Origin: Gammaproteobacteria bacterium
GTDB lineage: Bacteria > Pseudomonadota > Gammaproteobacteria > Steroidobacterales > JABDLF01
Length of the DNA stretch: 64,000 nucleotides
Direction: 5' to 3'
NCBI GenBank assembly: GCA_013003115.1
Contig: JABDLF010000002.1
Location: 130,186-194,185, forward strand
How positions within the stretch are numbered: position 1 is the stretch's first letter; each line of letters opens with the position of its first letter. The notes below the pieces were generated by a model that saw only the letters and a program-made list of their open reading frames with translations, had not been told where the DNA came from and made no database searches. The position numbers and the translations under genes were made by a program. Below, one piece after another: positions 32,979-42,988 of this stretch.

Positions 32979-35330
32979 TCAGTCGTTGCGGGTGTCGGCG
33001 GGCGCGCTTGTTGACTCAGGGTAGAGCCAGCTTGCGATCGCCGGGAGGAGCAGCAGCGCACCCAGCATATTCACGATGAACATGAAGGTCAGCAGGATAC
33101 CCATATCGGCCTGGAACTTGAGCGGCGAGAAAATCCAGGTGCCTACACCGACGGCGAGTGTAACGCCGGTCACCAGCACGCCGTTACCGGCAATGCGCAG
33201 GGTCTTGAGATACGCGTCCGGCACGTTCATGCCTCGCTTGGTGCGCAGATGGTTGAAGCGCGCGAATATATAAATGCCATAGTCCACGCCGACGCCCACG
33301 CCGAGGGCGACCACGGGCAAGGTCGAGACCTTGAGGCCGATTTCCAACACGGTCATCAGCGCATAGGCGAGCAGCGACACCAGACCTAATGGCAGGACAA
33401 TACAAAGCACCGCCCGGAAGCTTCTGAAAACCGCCCAACAGAGCAGGATAACGGCGGAGAACACGCCAACAAGAATCGGGAACTGCGCTGCCTCCACGTC
33501 CTCGTTGGTGGCCGCCATAACGCCAACGTTGCCGGTCGCCAGCCGGTATTTCACCTTGTCGCCCGGATTTTCAGCGCGGTACGTCTTGACCGCCGCAACG
33601 ATGCGCTCGATCGTCGTGGCCTTGTGGTCGGTCGTAAACATGTGCACCGGCATCACGCTGCAGTCTGCGTTGAGCAGACCACTGCTGGTGGGCACATATG
33701 TCGTGACCTGCACCAGAACCGAGGTGTTACGAGGGATCACCCGCCATTTCAGCGACCCCTCGTTCCAGCCCGCATGCACGAGCTTGCTGACCACCGGCAG
33801 GGAGATCGCGCTCTGCACGCCGGGAATGTTGCTCATGTACCAGGTGAAATCGTCAATTTGCTTCATCACGTCATAGTCGATGCAGCCGTCCTTGGGCGCC
33901 TCTACGATGACTGAAAGAAGGTCCACACCGATGGAAAACCGCTCGGTGATAAGCCGGCTGTCGATGTTGTACTGCGAGTTTGTGCGAAGTTCCGGCACGC
34001 CTGGATGCAAATCACCGATCTTGATGCCGGTGCCCTTCCACAGCCCGAAACCGAGCAATACAAAGGCCACTGCGAGTACAACCGTCGCGTGGCGGCGCTC
34101 CGCCACCCAGTCCAGCGCAATCCAAAGTGGCTCAAAAAACTTCGCCGCGCGCACGAGTCTGAGCTTGTAATCTTCATCGTAATTGACATAGCTGAGCAGC
34201 ACCGGCAACAGCCAGAAATTCGTGAAACCAATCACGATCACGCCGATACTGGCGATAATTGCCATTTCCTGGATCGCCTGGATCTGGATCAACAGGATGG
34301 TAATGAAACCGATGGTGTCACTGGACAGGGCTATGTAGCCCGGCAGCAGCAAGCTGCGGAAGCTCGTCTTTGCGGACTCCAGCCCGTTCTGGCCTTTGAA
34401 CACGGAGGCGCGCGCCATGCTGACCATCTGCACCGCGTGACTGACGCCGATCGCGAAAATAAGAAACGGAACAAGTATTCCCAGCGGGTCGATGCCGAAG
34501 CCGAACGCAAACAGCAGGCCGAGCTGCCAGATCACCGCTACCGTCGCACAGGCAAGCGGAATCAGGGTCAGACGCCACGAGCGCGTGTAGAAGCCAACGA
34601 ACAGCGCGGTGATGATGAAGGCGACGCCAAAAAACATCACCACCATGCGCGCGCCATCGGATATGTCACCGATAGCTTTAGCAAATCCGATTATATGAAC
34701 GTCTACATTTTCATCCTGGAACTTGTTGCGAATCTTGGTTTCAAGTTCTTGCGCCACCATCATGTAATCGAGGGGTTCACCGCTGACAGGGTCTGCCTCC
34801 AGCAGCTCAGCGCTGATGATTGCACCGGAAAAATCGCTGGCTACCAATCGGCCCACGATGCCGGCCTTGAGTACGTTTTTGCGAACCTGCTCAATGCCCT
34901 CGTCGGTGGGCCTGAAGTCTGCGGGCACAACGTTGCCGGCAGAAATACCGTCAGCTGTCACCTCGGTGAAACGCACATTGGGCGTAAACAGGGATGAGAC
35001 GCGCGTCCGGTCAACGCCTGAGATGAAGAACACCTCGTCGGTCGCGAGCTTCAAGGTATTCATGAATTCCGGCGTGTAGATGTTGCCGTCGCGGGCTACC
35101 AGCGCAACGATAACCCTGTTGGCACCGCCAAACTGGTCTCGGTACTCCACGTAGGTCTGCATGTATTCATGATTGACCGGGACGCTTTTGGTAAAGCTGG
35201 TATCAATGCGAAAACCGGACACTACTGAAAAGAGCATTGCTGCGGTGATAATGGCAAACAGCCAGATGATGGCGATGCGATTGCCGAATATCAGCCGCTC
35301 GAGAAAACCTGCAATGTCAATTTTGGCCAT
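32979..35330 (-). CDS. RND superfamily / MMPL-domain transporter
   Basis: About 12 TM in two halves with two large periplasmic loops; GVGVGVDYGIYIFARF. Confidence 0.92.
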   Translation of the reverse strand: MAKIDIAGFLERLIFGNRIAIIWLFAIITAAMLFSVVSGFRIDTSFTKSVPVNHEYMQTYVEYRDQFGGANRVIVALVARDGNIYTPEFMNTLKLATDEVFFISGVDRTRVSSLFTPNVRFTEVTADGISAGNVVPADFRPTDEGIEQVRKNVLKAGIVGRLVASDFSGAIISAELLEADPVSGEPLDYMMVAQELETKIRNKFQDENVDVHIIGFAKAIGDISDGARMVVMFFGVAFIITALFVGFYTRSWRLTLIPLACATVAVIWQLGLLFAFGFGIDPLGILVPFLIFAIGVSHAVQMVSMARASVFKGQNGLESAKTSFRSLLLPGYIALSSDTIGFITILLIQIQAIQEMAIIASIGVIVIGFTNFWLLPVLLSYVNYDEDYKLRLVRAAKFFEPLWIALDWVAERRHATVVLAVAFVLLGFGLWKGTGIKIGDLHPGVPELRTNSQYNIDSRLITERFSIGVDLLSVIVEAPKDGCIDYDVMKQIDDFTWYMSNIPGVQSAISLPVVSKLVHAGWNEGSLKWRVIPRNTSVLVQVTTYVPTSSGLLNADCSVMPVHMFTTDHKATTIERIVAAVKTYRAENPGDKVKYRLATGNVGVMAATNEDVEAAQFPILVGVFSAVILLCWAVFRSFRAVLCIVLPLGLVSLLAYALMTVLEIGLKVSTLPVVALGVGVGVDYGIYIFARFNHLRTKRGMNVPDAYLKTLRIAGNGVLVTGVTLAVGVGTWIFSPLKFQADMGILLTFMFIVNMLGALLLLPAIASWLYPESTSAPADTRND

Positions 35331-35348
35331 GCCTGTTGCTATCCTGCC

Positions 35349-36449
35349 CTAAGGGGCATCGCCGCTGCTTGCTGACTGACCGGGGACAATAGTATTCACC
35401 CCATTTTCGCCGATAAGAATCAGTTCGCCAGAATTGCCGGGCATCAGGGTTGCCAGCGCCTTGCGGTTTTCCTGCTGGAGCAATGAAAAGACCGGTGGGC
35501 CGCCGCTCGTGCTTTCAGCAACAAGCAAGGTACCGCCGAGGCCCACCACTGCGGGAGAGCCGTCGACGATAGCTCCGCCCATGAATATGGCATCGGTGTT
35601 GACATCAATCTGCTGCCAGCTTTGACCACCGTCGGCCGAGTAAAACAGGTTGCCTCTCAGGCCATAAACCAGAAGGCTGTTTTCACCCAGCGGCAACGTC
35701 CCGTAGAACGAGCCTTCGTAGGGGCTTGGCAGTTCCTTCCAGGTTTCACCTACATCATCAGATCTGAAAATGTGACCCGCCTCGGCGGCAAGAAACAGGG
35801 CGCCGTCGGGCGCGGATCGGATATCGTTGAGATGCAGATCGCTGATGGGATCTTCATCATCAAGGAAGTCCATCATGTCTGCGATGCTGACTTCCTTCTC
35901 TTCTTCGTCCGTCTCGTCTGCAGCCTCGTCGTCGCCCACGACTTCGAAAAACCTGTCTTCCCAGGTCTCACCGCCGTCGAAAGTCTCGAGGAAATATCCG
36001 TAGGCGCCGATCACAATGCCGTGCGAAGAGTCCTCAAACCAGACGTCAAGCAGAGGCCGCTCCTCGTCGGGCGCAAAATGCACACGAGTCCAGGTGGCAC
36101 CGCCGTCACTGGTCTTGATGATGACGGCGTCGTGGCCAACAGCCCAGCCGTTTTCCCGGTCGCTGAAGAATACGCCCGTCAGCGTTGCCCGGGTCGGTAC
36201 TCTCACTTGTTCCCAGGTATTGCCCATATCTTCGCTCAGGAGGACATGGCCACGCTCACCTACAACAACCATCAGGTCATCGATAAGTGTGCCATCAAGC
36301 AAAAGGGTCTGCGGAGCAAGAGGGGCAATGATGGACCATTGCAAATCGTCTGGCGCATCTTCTGCCAGCGAGTCATTCACAAGCCCGAGCGGCATCACCA
36401 AAACGCTCAGGCAACACCATGTTCTCAGCCAGCTCAGACTCAATAACAT
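35349..36449 (-). CDS. YCF48/BNR-repeat beta-propeller exported protein
   Basis: Signal peptide; repeated SEDMGNTWEQV, SDGGATWTRV, FDGGETWED, SDDVGETWKEL, SADGGQSWQQI. Confidence 0.88.
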   Translation of the reverse strand: MLLSLSWLRTWCCLSVLVMPLGLVNDSLAEDAPDDLQWSIIAPLAPQTLLLDGTLIDDLMVVVGERGHVLLSEDMGNTWEQVRVPTRATLTGVFFSDRENGWAVGHDAVIIKTSDGGATWTRVHFAPDEERPLLDVWFEDSSHGIVIGAYGYFLETFDGGETWEDRFFEVVGDDEAADETDEEEKEVSIADMMDFLDDEDPISDLHLNDIRSAPDGALFLAAEAGHIFRSDDVGETWKELPSPYEGSFYGTLPLGENSLLVYGLRGNLFYSADGGQSWQQIDVNTDAIFMGGAIVDGSPAVVGLGGTLLVAESTSGGPPVFSLLQQENRKALATLMPGNSGELILIGENGVNTIVPGQSASSGDAP

Positions 36450-36533
36450 GCACGGTCCCCAGTGCTCGCCGACTGCCGTATCGGCAAAGAGACCGCCGGG
36501 CCTATGCGCAGCCCGGCAGTCGCATCATTATTT

Positions 36534-37913
36534 TTAGCGCGTCCCGGCCCGTCGCAGGGCTGCAGGCGTAAAGTCAGACAACGTCAGTGGCGGACTGAAA
36601 TCGTAGGTAAACGATTCTTCGTTGTTAAGGCCAAGCGCCAGATAGCGCCCTGACTGCAGGTCCGTCGTCACTTCCAGCGTTGTCCAGTAGTTGGGCTCAT
36701 CGTAGTAATTGATTCCGAAGCCTTCCTGTACACGCCACAGCTCGTCGCGATTGTCATAGCAGTCCACCGCTACAATCTGCCAGCTGTCTTCGTCGATGTA
36801 GAACGTCCTGCGCTTGTAAATATGGCGCGTGCCGTCCTTCAGCGTCGCATCTACGACCCATACACGGTGCAGCTCATAGCGCAGCAGCTCAGGATTGACG
36901 TGCAGCGGCGCAAGAACCTGGTCGTACTTGACCTTGTCGCTGTGCAGCTTGTAGTTGTTGTACGGGACGTACATTTCTTTCTTGCCGACCAGCTTCCAGT
37001 CATAGCGCTCGGGGCTACCGTTGTACATGTCAAACTGATCGCTGGTTGCCAGACCGTCGGAACCGTCGCGCGGGTTATCGAAGGCGACGTTCGGCGCCCT
37101 CCTCACCCGACGCTGGCCCGGGTTGTACAGCCACGCCTTGCGAATTTCCTTTTCCTGGTCAAGAGTCTCATGCACCAGCAGAATCTGTCCGGCAAGACGG
37201 GCCGGCGCAGTGATTTTCTGTCGGAAATAAACAATGACGTTGTTCAGCGCCTCTTCCGTCATGCCGGGCTCAAAGTACGCACCCTTGAACTCGTCTTCGA
37301 ACTTCACCAGCGTATAGCTGCCGTCACGCGTCACCGCCGCCTGGCCGATGTTGCGAGCAGCGTTTACGGTGCGATAACGCAGTATGTGGTTCCAGATTGC
37401 TTCCAGACCATTCGCCGGGATGGGGAACGGCACGCCGCTGATTGTCCCAGTAACCGCATTGCCGCTGGGCTTGAGCTCAGCCGTTGCTGCGGCAGCGCGC
37501 GTCGCCTCGTAAATACGTTCCGGAAACGCAGCGGAGCGGCGGGTCTGATATACGTTCATAGAATACGAATCGTAGGCGGAGAGCATCGCCTTATGGCCCT
37601 CAGTCAGCTTGTCCGCGTACTGGGCCATATTGCCCTTGTCGACCTTGAACTGAACCTGATCGGCTGCAAACGGATCGGGATGGTGCCCGCCCGTCTTGAA
37701 GTCGGGGAATCCAGCGTCTGCGGCCGACTTAATTCCGCCCGTCCAGGCCGGGATCGTTGCGTCCGCGTTGCCGGCACGTTCGGCTCCCATGGGCGTGAGA
37801 TCGGTGCCGAGACGAGCCAGCTGATCGGGGGGCAGCTTCGCCACAGCCGGGCTGCTCATTGCCAGCGTTAACAGCGTGGCGGCAAGTAAATGTTTTGCAT
37901 CTCGATGCATCAT
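36534..37913 (-). CDS. DUF1329 family exported protein
   Basis: Signal peptide, LARLGTDLTPMGAERAGNADATIPAWTGGI; adjacent to DUF1302. Confidence 0.9.
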   Translation of the reverse strand: MMHRDAKHLLAATLLTLAMSSPAVAKLPPDQLARLGTDLTPMGAERAGNADATIPAWTGGIKSAADAGFPDFKTGGHHPDPFAADQVQFKVDKGNMAQYADKLTEGHKAMLSAYDSYSMNVYQTRRSAAFPERIYEATRAAAATAELKPSGNAVTGTISGVPFPIPANGLEAIWNHILRYRTVNAARNIGQAAVTRDGSYTLVKFEDEFKGAYFEPGMTEEALNNVIVYFRQKITAPARLAGQILLVHETLDQEKEIRKAWLYNPGQRRVRRAPNVAFDNPRDGSDGLATSDQFDMYNGSPERYDWKLVGKKEMYVPYNNYKLHSDKVKYDQVLAPLHVNPELLRYELHRVWVVDATLKDGTRHIYKRRTFYIDEDSWQIVAVDCYDNRDELWRVQEGFGINYYDEPNYWTTLEVTTDLQSGRYLALGLNNEESFTYDFSPPLTLSDFTPAALRRAGTR

Positions 37914-37928
37914 GCAATCTCCTTAAAA

Positions 37929-39950
37929 CTAGAACGCGTACTTAACGACGAGCGAAATAAAATCTCGATCGTTCACCAAGTTATACCGCTCAGCCCCGAA
38001 AAAGTTCGTAAACTTAAGTTGAGCTTCCCACGCAGACTGGTAAGTAGCGGTCAAACCCAGCGTGTACGCCTTGCGGTCTTCCAGAAAGTTTCCGCCTGGC
38101 CCGGGAGAAACACCCGACACGTCATGATTCCATGCAATGCTCGGTGCCAGGTTTATGCCTTTGTAAACGCTGTTGTAGCGCAGCGCACCAACAAGACGAT
38201 AACCCCATGAGAAGTCGTCGGCGAAATGACTGGCGTCTTCGATAACGCCAACGGCCGTTGGTGAGTGCACGGTTCCGGTGGCCGCTAGGTCAGCGTTGCC
38301 ACTGATGAACGTACCCGGGCCATCAAAGCGCAGCACGTCCTTTGAGGGCATATCGTGTACCCAGTTGAAGCCAACTTCACCCAGAATAACCAGCTGGTCG
38401 GCCCCAAACCGGCGCGGGTAAATTTGCGTGGCCGTAAACTGCATCTGGCTCACATCCAGCCGTCGATAACCCTGGATATTCTCCTCGACATCAAAGTCAC
38501 CGAGCTGCCCGAATGTGCCGAATACGGTTCGGCCGAAATCATCCAGGGGCGCGAGGGCTGCAAACAAAACCTCCAGGTCATCCACCTGCAGGGGCACGTC
38601 CTGGCGGAATGAGTACTCGCCTTGTAACGCCGTATCACCGATGGTGGTGTTGAAGCTCACGCCGTATAGCTTGATATCTTCCGGGTACTCCGTGTAGTAG
38701 CCCGAGCCTTCGGCCAGGGAGTCGGTCACGAAATTCGGTACGTCTGCGGCGCCTATGGCACCGGCTAGCAGCGCGTCTACGATAAATGTCGCGGTTGCGG
38801 TCAGCTCGGCCGTCACCGCAGCGTCAACGCTGCCGCCCTTACCAATAATCTCGCCCTGGCCGCGCGCGACCGCCGCAGCAATCGCCGCGTCGCGGTCACC
38901 GGCCGGCACGCCCAACGGTATGCAGCCGCCGGACAGACAGGTCGCGCCTGTCCCAACCGCCCAGGCGTTGCCGTAGCCCTGAAAGTCGGTGGTGCGACCG
39001 CTCGCGATGGGCAGGCGGCTGTGATAGTTCACGAAGTAGAAGCCCAGGTCGGTGCCGCCGAAGATCTCGGAGTAATAGCGGAAATTGATGCCGAATTGGC
39101 CCTGGTCATCCGGACGCGGGGTCGTTTGACGACGAACGTCAAGAAAATTGCCTTCGGGTACGCCACCAAAGCCGAGCATCACAAATTCGGCGCCCGGGCC
39201 GCCTATGTCCGAGCCGCTGAAATATGTGCCGGTCGGATCAGGGATCGTGGGCTCCCAGCGCAGCTGATAGAAAGCTTCCATGCTCAGCGCATCGGTAAGC
39301 CCGATGTTGCCCGAAATCATGGGAACAGGGATGAGGGCCTCACGGAGTTCGCCGCCAGGTGTACGAATAGCACTAACGTCGATGGGGTTGATCGTGTTGA
39401 TGCTGTTCTGGATAAAGGTGCTTTCGCCCCAGCTCAGCACCTGCTGGCCGGCGCGTATTTCAGCCGGCATATCGGAGACGTCAAAATTTATCCAGGTGTA
39501 GGCATCGAGCAAACGGATGTCCGAACCGACCCTGTCAAGCGCCTGCTGAGAAAGCGGTGTCCTGTCACGAGGGCCGCCGTTTTCGTTTTCGGTGTCGTAA
39601 AAATAGGTACCGCGAACGAACGCGCCGATATTTTCATAGACCATCTCGACTTCGCTGACGACCTTGAAAATATTGCTGATGGTGCCCGTGTCGTAGTTGA
39701 GGTTACCGTCGTCAGCGTTAACACCAAAAGCTGTGCCGCCGTTGGCGATACCGATGATCGCCGGGTCTCTGCTTTCGACCCGCCAGGCGTTGCCCCAGGA
39801 CAAGGTGGTGTCCCAGCTTCCGGTAATGGTGCCGTCCTTGAATTCGAACTGGATGGCCTGAGCCGGCGTGGCCAGCAACATACTGACGAGGAATCCTGCA
39901 CCGAGTGTACGCAGCAAGTGAACACGCCCGGAAGCCGGCTTGTTATTCAT
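37929..39950 (-). CDS. DUF1302 family outer-membrane beta-barrel protein
   Basis: Signal peptide MNNKPASGRVHLLRTLGAGFLVSMLLATPAQA; amphipathic strands; terminal LVVKYAF; trimmed from ORF start 39974. Confidence 0.88.
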   Translation of the reverse strand: MNNKPASGRVHLLRTLGAGFLVSMLLATPAQAIQFEFKDGTITGSWDTTLSWGNAWRVESRDPAIIGIANGGTAFGVNADDGNLNYDTGTISNIFKVVSEVEMVYENIGAFVRGTYFYDTENENGGPRDRTPLSQQALDRVGSDIRLLDAYTWINFDVSDMPAEIRAGQQVLSWGESTFIQNSINTINPIDVSAIRTPGGELREALIPVPMISGNIGLTDALSMEAFYQLRWEPTIPDPTGTYFSGSDIGGPGAEFVMLGFGGVPEGNFLDVRRQTTPRPDDQGQFGINFRYYSEIFGGTDLGFYFVNYHSRLPIASGRTTDFQGYGNAWAVGTGATCLSGGCIPLGVPAGDRDAAIAAAVARGQGEIIGKGGSVDAAVTAELTATATFIVDALLAGAIGAADVPNFVTDSLAEGSGYYTEYPEDIKLYGVSFNTTIGDTALQGEYSFRQDVPLQVDDLEVLFAALAPLDDFGRTVFGTFGQLGDFDVEENIQGYRRLDVSQMQFTATQIYPRRFGADQLVILGEVGFNWVHDMPSKDVLRFDGPGTFISGNADLAATGTVHSPTAVGVIEDASHFADDFSWGYRLVGALRYNSVYKGINLAPSIAWNHDVSGVSPGPGGNFLEDRKAYTLGLTATYQSAWEAQLKFTNFFGAERYNLVNDRDFISLVVKYAF

Positions 39951-40116
39951 AATTTTCCTCCAAAGAGATCGCACGAATCCTGCAGGCTTGTTTAGATCTG
40001 ATTATGCCTGACCAGTCGGACCCGGGAAACGCGGGAATCGATGACCGCGTAACACAGTTATAAGTCGTGCCAGCGCACGGCCCCCCGGGCATTGCTGTAC
40101 TAAGCCCTGCGAAGCG

Positions 40117-40144
40117 AATATACACGGGTTTTTTAGAAAAAGAA
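40117..40144 (-). promoter_or_regulatory. Candidate promoter for the DUF1302-to-penicillin-acylase cluster
   Basis: Minus strand TTCTTT - 16 bp - TATATT. Confidence 0.4.
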
Positions 40145-40145
40145 T

Positions 40146-40158
40146 TGTGCACTGCACA
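40146..40158. promoter_or_regulatory. 13-bp palindrome TGTGCACTGCACA next to the candidate -35
   Basis: TGTGCA-C-TGCACA perfect dyad. Confidence 0.55.
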
Positions 40159-40279
40159 CAAACTCGCTGGAGCGTAGTTTCTAAGCAACAATCGGGCTCG
40201 AAGCGTTATTCTGCCTTGGCTTCCGGGTGTGTCGAAGTCACTCGTTGTTGCACCGCTCCGGGCGCCCCCAACCCTTTAA

Positions 40280-41764
40280 TTACTGCGCTTCTTCAGGCGC
40301 AATATCCACAAGATCCGTATCGCCCGCGCGGATGATTTTCATTGTGTTGGTGCCACCGCTGACCCCTCGAAAATCACCAAATGTCACGATGATTACGTCA
40401 CCTTGCCTGACCTTGCCCGCCTTCTGCAGTCGCTGCGCAGCAGCATCCACGACGTCTTCCCGCTCCACCGACACCACATCAAACGTCACCGGGTAAACAC
40501 CTCGGTAGAGCGTGACCCGACTGCGCGTCTTCTCATGACGCGTAAAGGCATAAATCGGAATTCCGCTGCTTATCCGCGACATCCACAGGGCAGACGAACC
40601 TGACTCTGTGAGCGCAATTATGGCGCGCGTCGGCAGGTGATTCGCAGTGTACATACAGGCCATGGCAATGGCCTCATCTGCGCGCTTGAAAAGCGCGTTG
40701 AGGCGATGACCCGACGTCATCGTGGCCCTCTGTTTTTCGGCGCCGACGCATATCCGCGCCATCGCCTCGACCACCTTTACCGGGTATTTGCCGGTGGCTG
40801 TCTCGGCGGAAAGCATAACTGCGTCCGTACCGTCCATCATCGCATTGGCGACGTCCATCACTTCCGCGCGCGTCGGCACCGGGCTCGTGATCATAGACTC
40901 CATCATCTGCGTCGCCGTAATCACCACCTTATGGGATTCGCGCGCAGCATGAATAATCTGCTTCTGGACCGCAGGCAGCTCTTCGTCTCCTATTTCGACG
41001 CCCAGGTCGCCCCGCGCGACCATCACGGCATCGCTGACCGCAAGAATGTTCTCGAGGTTGTCTATCGCCTCTGCGCGTTCAATCTTTGCGACGATGCCGC
41101 CAACGCCACCCTCCTTTTCGAATCGCCGGCGGGCTTCCTCAACGTCGTCGGCGTCTCTCGGGAACGACACGGCGAGATAATCAACGTCGAGCTTCGCCGC
41201 CAGCACAATGTCTTCGAAGTCTTTCTCAGTCAGCGCCGCAGCCGACAGGCCACCGCCTTTGCGGTTAATGCCTTTGTTGTTTGACAGTCGCCCCCCCTGC
41301 TGCACGCGGCAGCGTATGGCACTGCCCTCAACGGCCATCACCTCGAGGCTGATCGCACCGTCGTCAAGCAGCAGAATGTCGCCCTTGCTGACATCCTGCG
41401 GCAGATCCTTGTAGGTCAGCCCTACCTGCTTCTCATTTCCGTCATCGCGCCCAAGCTCAGCGTCCAGCGTGAATGACTGGCCTTCCTTGAGGTCAATGGG
41501 GCCGTTGCGAAAACGATCGATGCGGATCTTGGGGCCCTGAAGATCCCCCAACACGCCCACGGATTTGCCGAGTTCAGCGGCCGCCGCGCGCGCAGCCTTC
41601 ACACGCTTGCCATGATCTCCGGCGCTGCCGTGGGAGAAATTGATGCGCACGACGTCGACACCAGCCTGCAAAATTGCGCGCATGATTTTCGGGTCATCGG
41701 TACCCGGGCCGAGAGTAGCAACAATTTTTGTGCGCCTTGTCATCGGTGCTGTCTGGTCTTGCAT
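40280..41764 (-). CDS. pyk: Pyruvate kinase
   Basis: RRTKIVATLGPGTDDP, MVARGDLGVEIG, SAETATGKYPV. Confidence 0.97.
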   Translation of the reverse strand: MQDQTAPMTRRTKIVATLGPGTDDPKIMRAILQAGVDVVRINFSHGSAGDHGKRVKAARAAAAELGKSVGVLGDLQGPKIRIDRFRNGPIDLKEGQSFTLDAELGRDDGNEKQVGLTYKDLPQDVSKGDILLLDDGAISLEVMAVEGSAIRCRVQQGGRLSNNKGINRKGGGLSAAALTEKDFEDIVLAAKLDVDYLAVSFPRDADDVEEARRRFEKEGGVGGIVAKIERAEAIDNLENILAVSDAVMVARGDLGVEIGDEELPAVQKQIIHAARESHKVVITATQMMESMITSPVPTRAEVMDVANAMMDGTDAVMLSAETATGKYPVKVVEAMARICVGAEKQRATMTSGHRLNALFKRADEAIAMACMYTANHLPTRAIIALTESGSSALWMSRISSGIPIYAFTRHEKTRSRVTLYRGVYPVTFDVVSVEREDVVDAAAQRLQKAGKVRQGDVIIVTFGDFRGVSGGTNTMKIIRAGDTDLVDIAPEEAQ

Positions 41765-41779
41765 GAGGCCCTCCGGCAG

Positions 41780-42958
41780 CTAATCTTTGTTCCGGGCACG
41801 AGCCTCTAAAACAGCGACGGCCGGCAGGGTCTTGCCTTCCAGAAATTCAAGGAATGCGCCGCCTCCGGTTGAAATATATGACACGCCGTCTGCGACGCCG
41901 AATTTGTCTATGGCCGCAAGGGTATCGCCGCCGCCCGCCACCGAGAACGCAGCGCTGCCCGCTATGGCCTCGGCCAGCACGCGGGTACCGTCGGCGAAGG
42001 CATCAAATTCAAAAACACCGACTGGCCCATTCCAGACGATAGTGCCGGCGTCGCTCAGCATTGCGGCGTAATTTCGTGCCGTCTCCGGACCAATATCCAG
42101 CACCATCTCGCCAGGCTCTACCTCGCTTACCGCTCGAACCACCGGGTTTGCATCGGCAGCGAAGTGATCCGCGACGACGACGTCAACGGGCTGGGGAATC
42201 GCTGCCCCGCGCTCCCGGGCGATTCGCGCGAGCTTTTGCGCCTGGGGTACGAGGTCGGGTTCGAAAAGCGACTTGCCAACTTCGTGCCCTTCGGCCGCAA
42301 TAAAAGTATTGGCAATGCCTCCGCCCACAATAAGCTGATCAACCTTGTCCAGCAGCGACTCAAGCACCGTCAGCTTTGTCGACACCTTGGAGCCGCCGAC
42401 TATGGCCACGAGAGGGCGCGCAGGCTCGTGCAGCGCCTTGCCCAGTGCGTCCAGTTCACCGCACAGCAGCGGACCTGCACAGGCGATCGGCGCAAGCCTT
42501 GCAACGCCTTCCGTTGACGCCTGCGCGCGATGCGCGGTGCCAAAGGCATCCATAACAAATACGTCGCACAGAGATGCGATGCGTCTTGCAAGGTTTTCGT
42601 CGTTGCTTTTTTCGCCAACGTTGAAACGCACGTTTTCTAAAAGCGTGATTTCTTCTGCGATGAGTTCTACGCCGTCGAGCCAGTCCCGAACCAGGCGTAC
42701 CGGCCGGCCTGTCAGTGCCTGCAGAGACCCGGCGACCGGAGCGAGGCTCGCCGCTTCCTCGAAGTGCCCTTCCTTCGGGCGCCCGAGGTGCGACATCACC
42801 ATGACCTTGGCACCCGCCTCCAGTGCCGCAACGATCGTAGGAACTGCCGCGCGTATGCGGGCATCGCTCTGCACAACACCGTCGGCAACGGGCACGTTCA
42901 GATCCTCACGGATCAGCACACGCTTGCCGCCAAGCTCTACATCTTGCATGCGCAGCAT
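41780..42958 (-). CDS. pgk: Phosphoglycerate kinase
   Basis: [47 protein letters not shown]. Confidence 0.97.
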   Translation of the reverse strand: MLRMQDVELGGKRVLIREDLNVPVADGVVQSDARIRAAVPTIVAALEAGAKVMVMSHLGRPKEGHFEEAASLAPVAGSLQALTGRPVRLVRDWLDGVELIAEEITLLENVRFNVGEKSNDENLARRIASLCDVFVMDAFGTAHRAQASTEGVARLAPIACAGPLLCGELDALGKALHEPARPLVAIVGGSKVSTKLTVLESLLDKVDQLIVGGGIANTFIAAEGHEVGKSLFEPDLVPQAQKLARIARERGAAIPQPVDVVVADHFAADANPVVRAVSEVEPGEMVLDIGPETARNYAAMLSDAGTIVWNGPVGVFEFDAFADGTRVLAEAIAGSAAFSVAGGGDTLAAIDKFGVADGVSYISTGGGAFLEFLEGKTLPAVAVLEARARNKD

Positions 42959-42988
42959 GTCTAGTGCCTCGCAGCGGCGCAGGTCATG

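Noticed and set aside
34005-34997. 330-aa plus-strand ORF opposite the MMPL gene
   Set aside because: Antisense shadow of a well-supported CDS; charged, His/Gln/Arg-rich, no family match recognised
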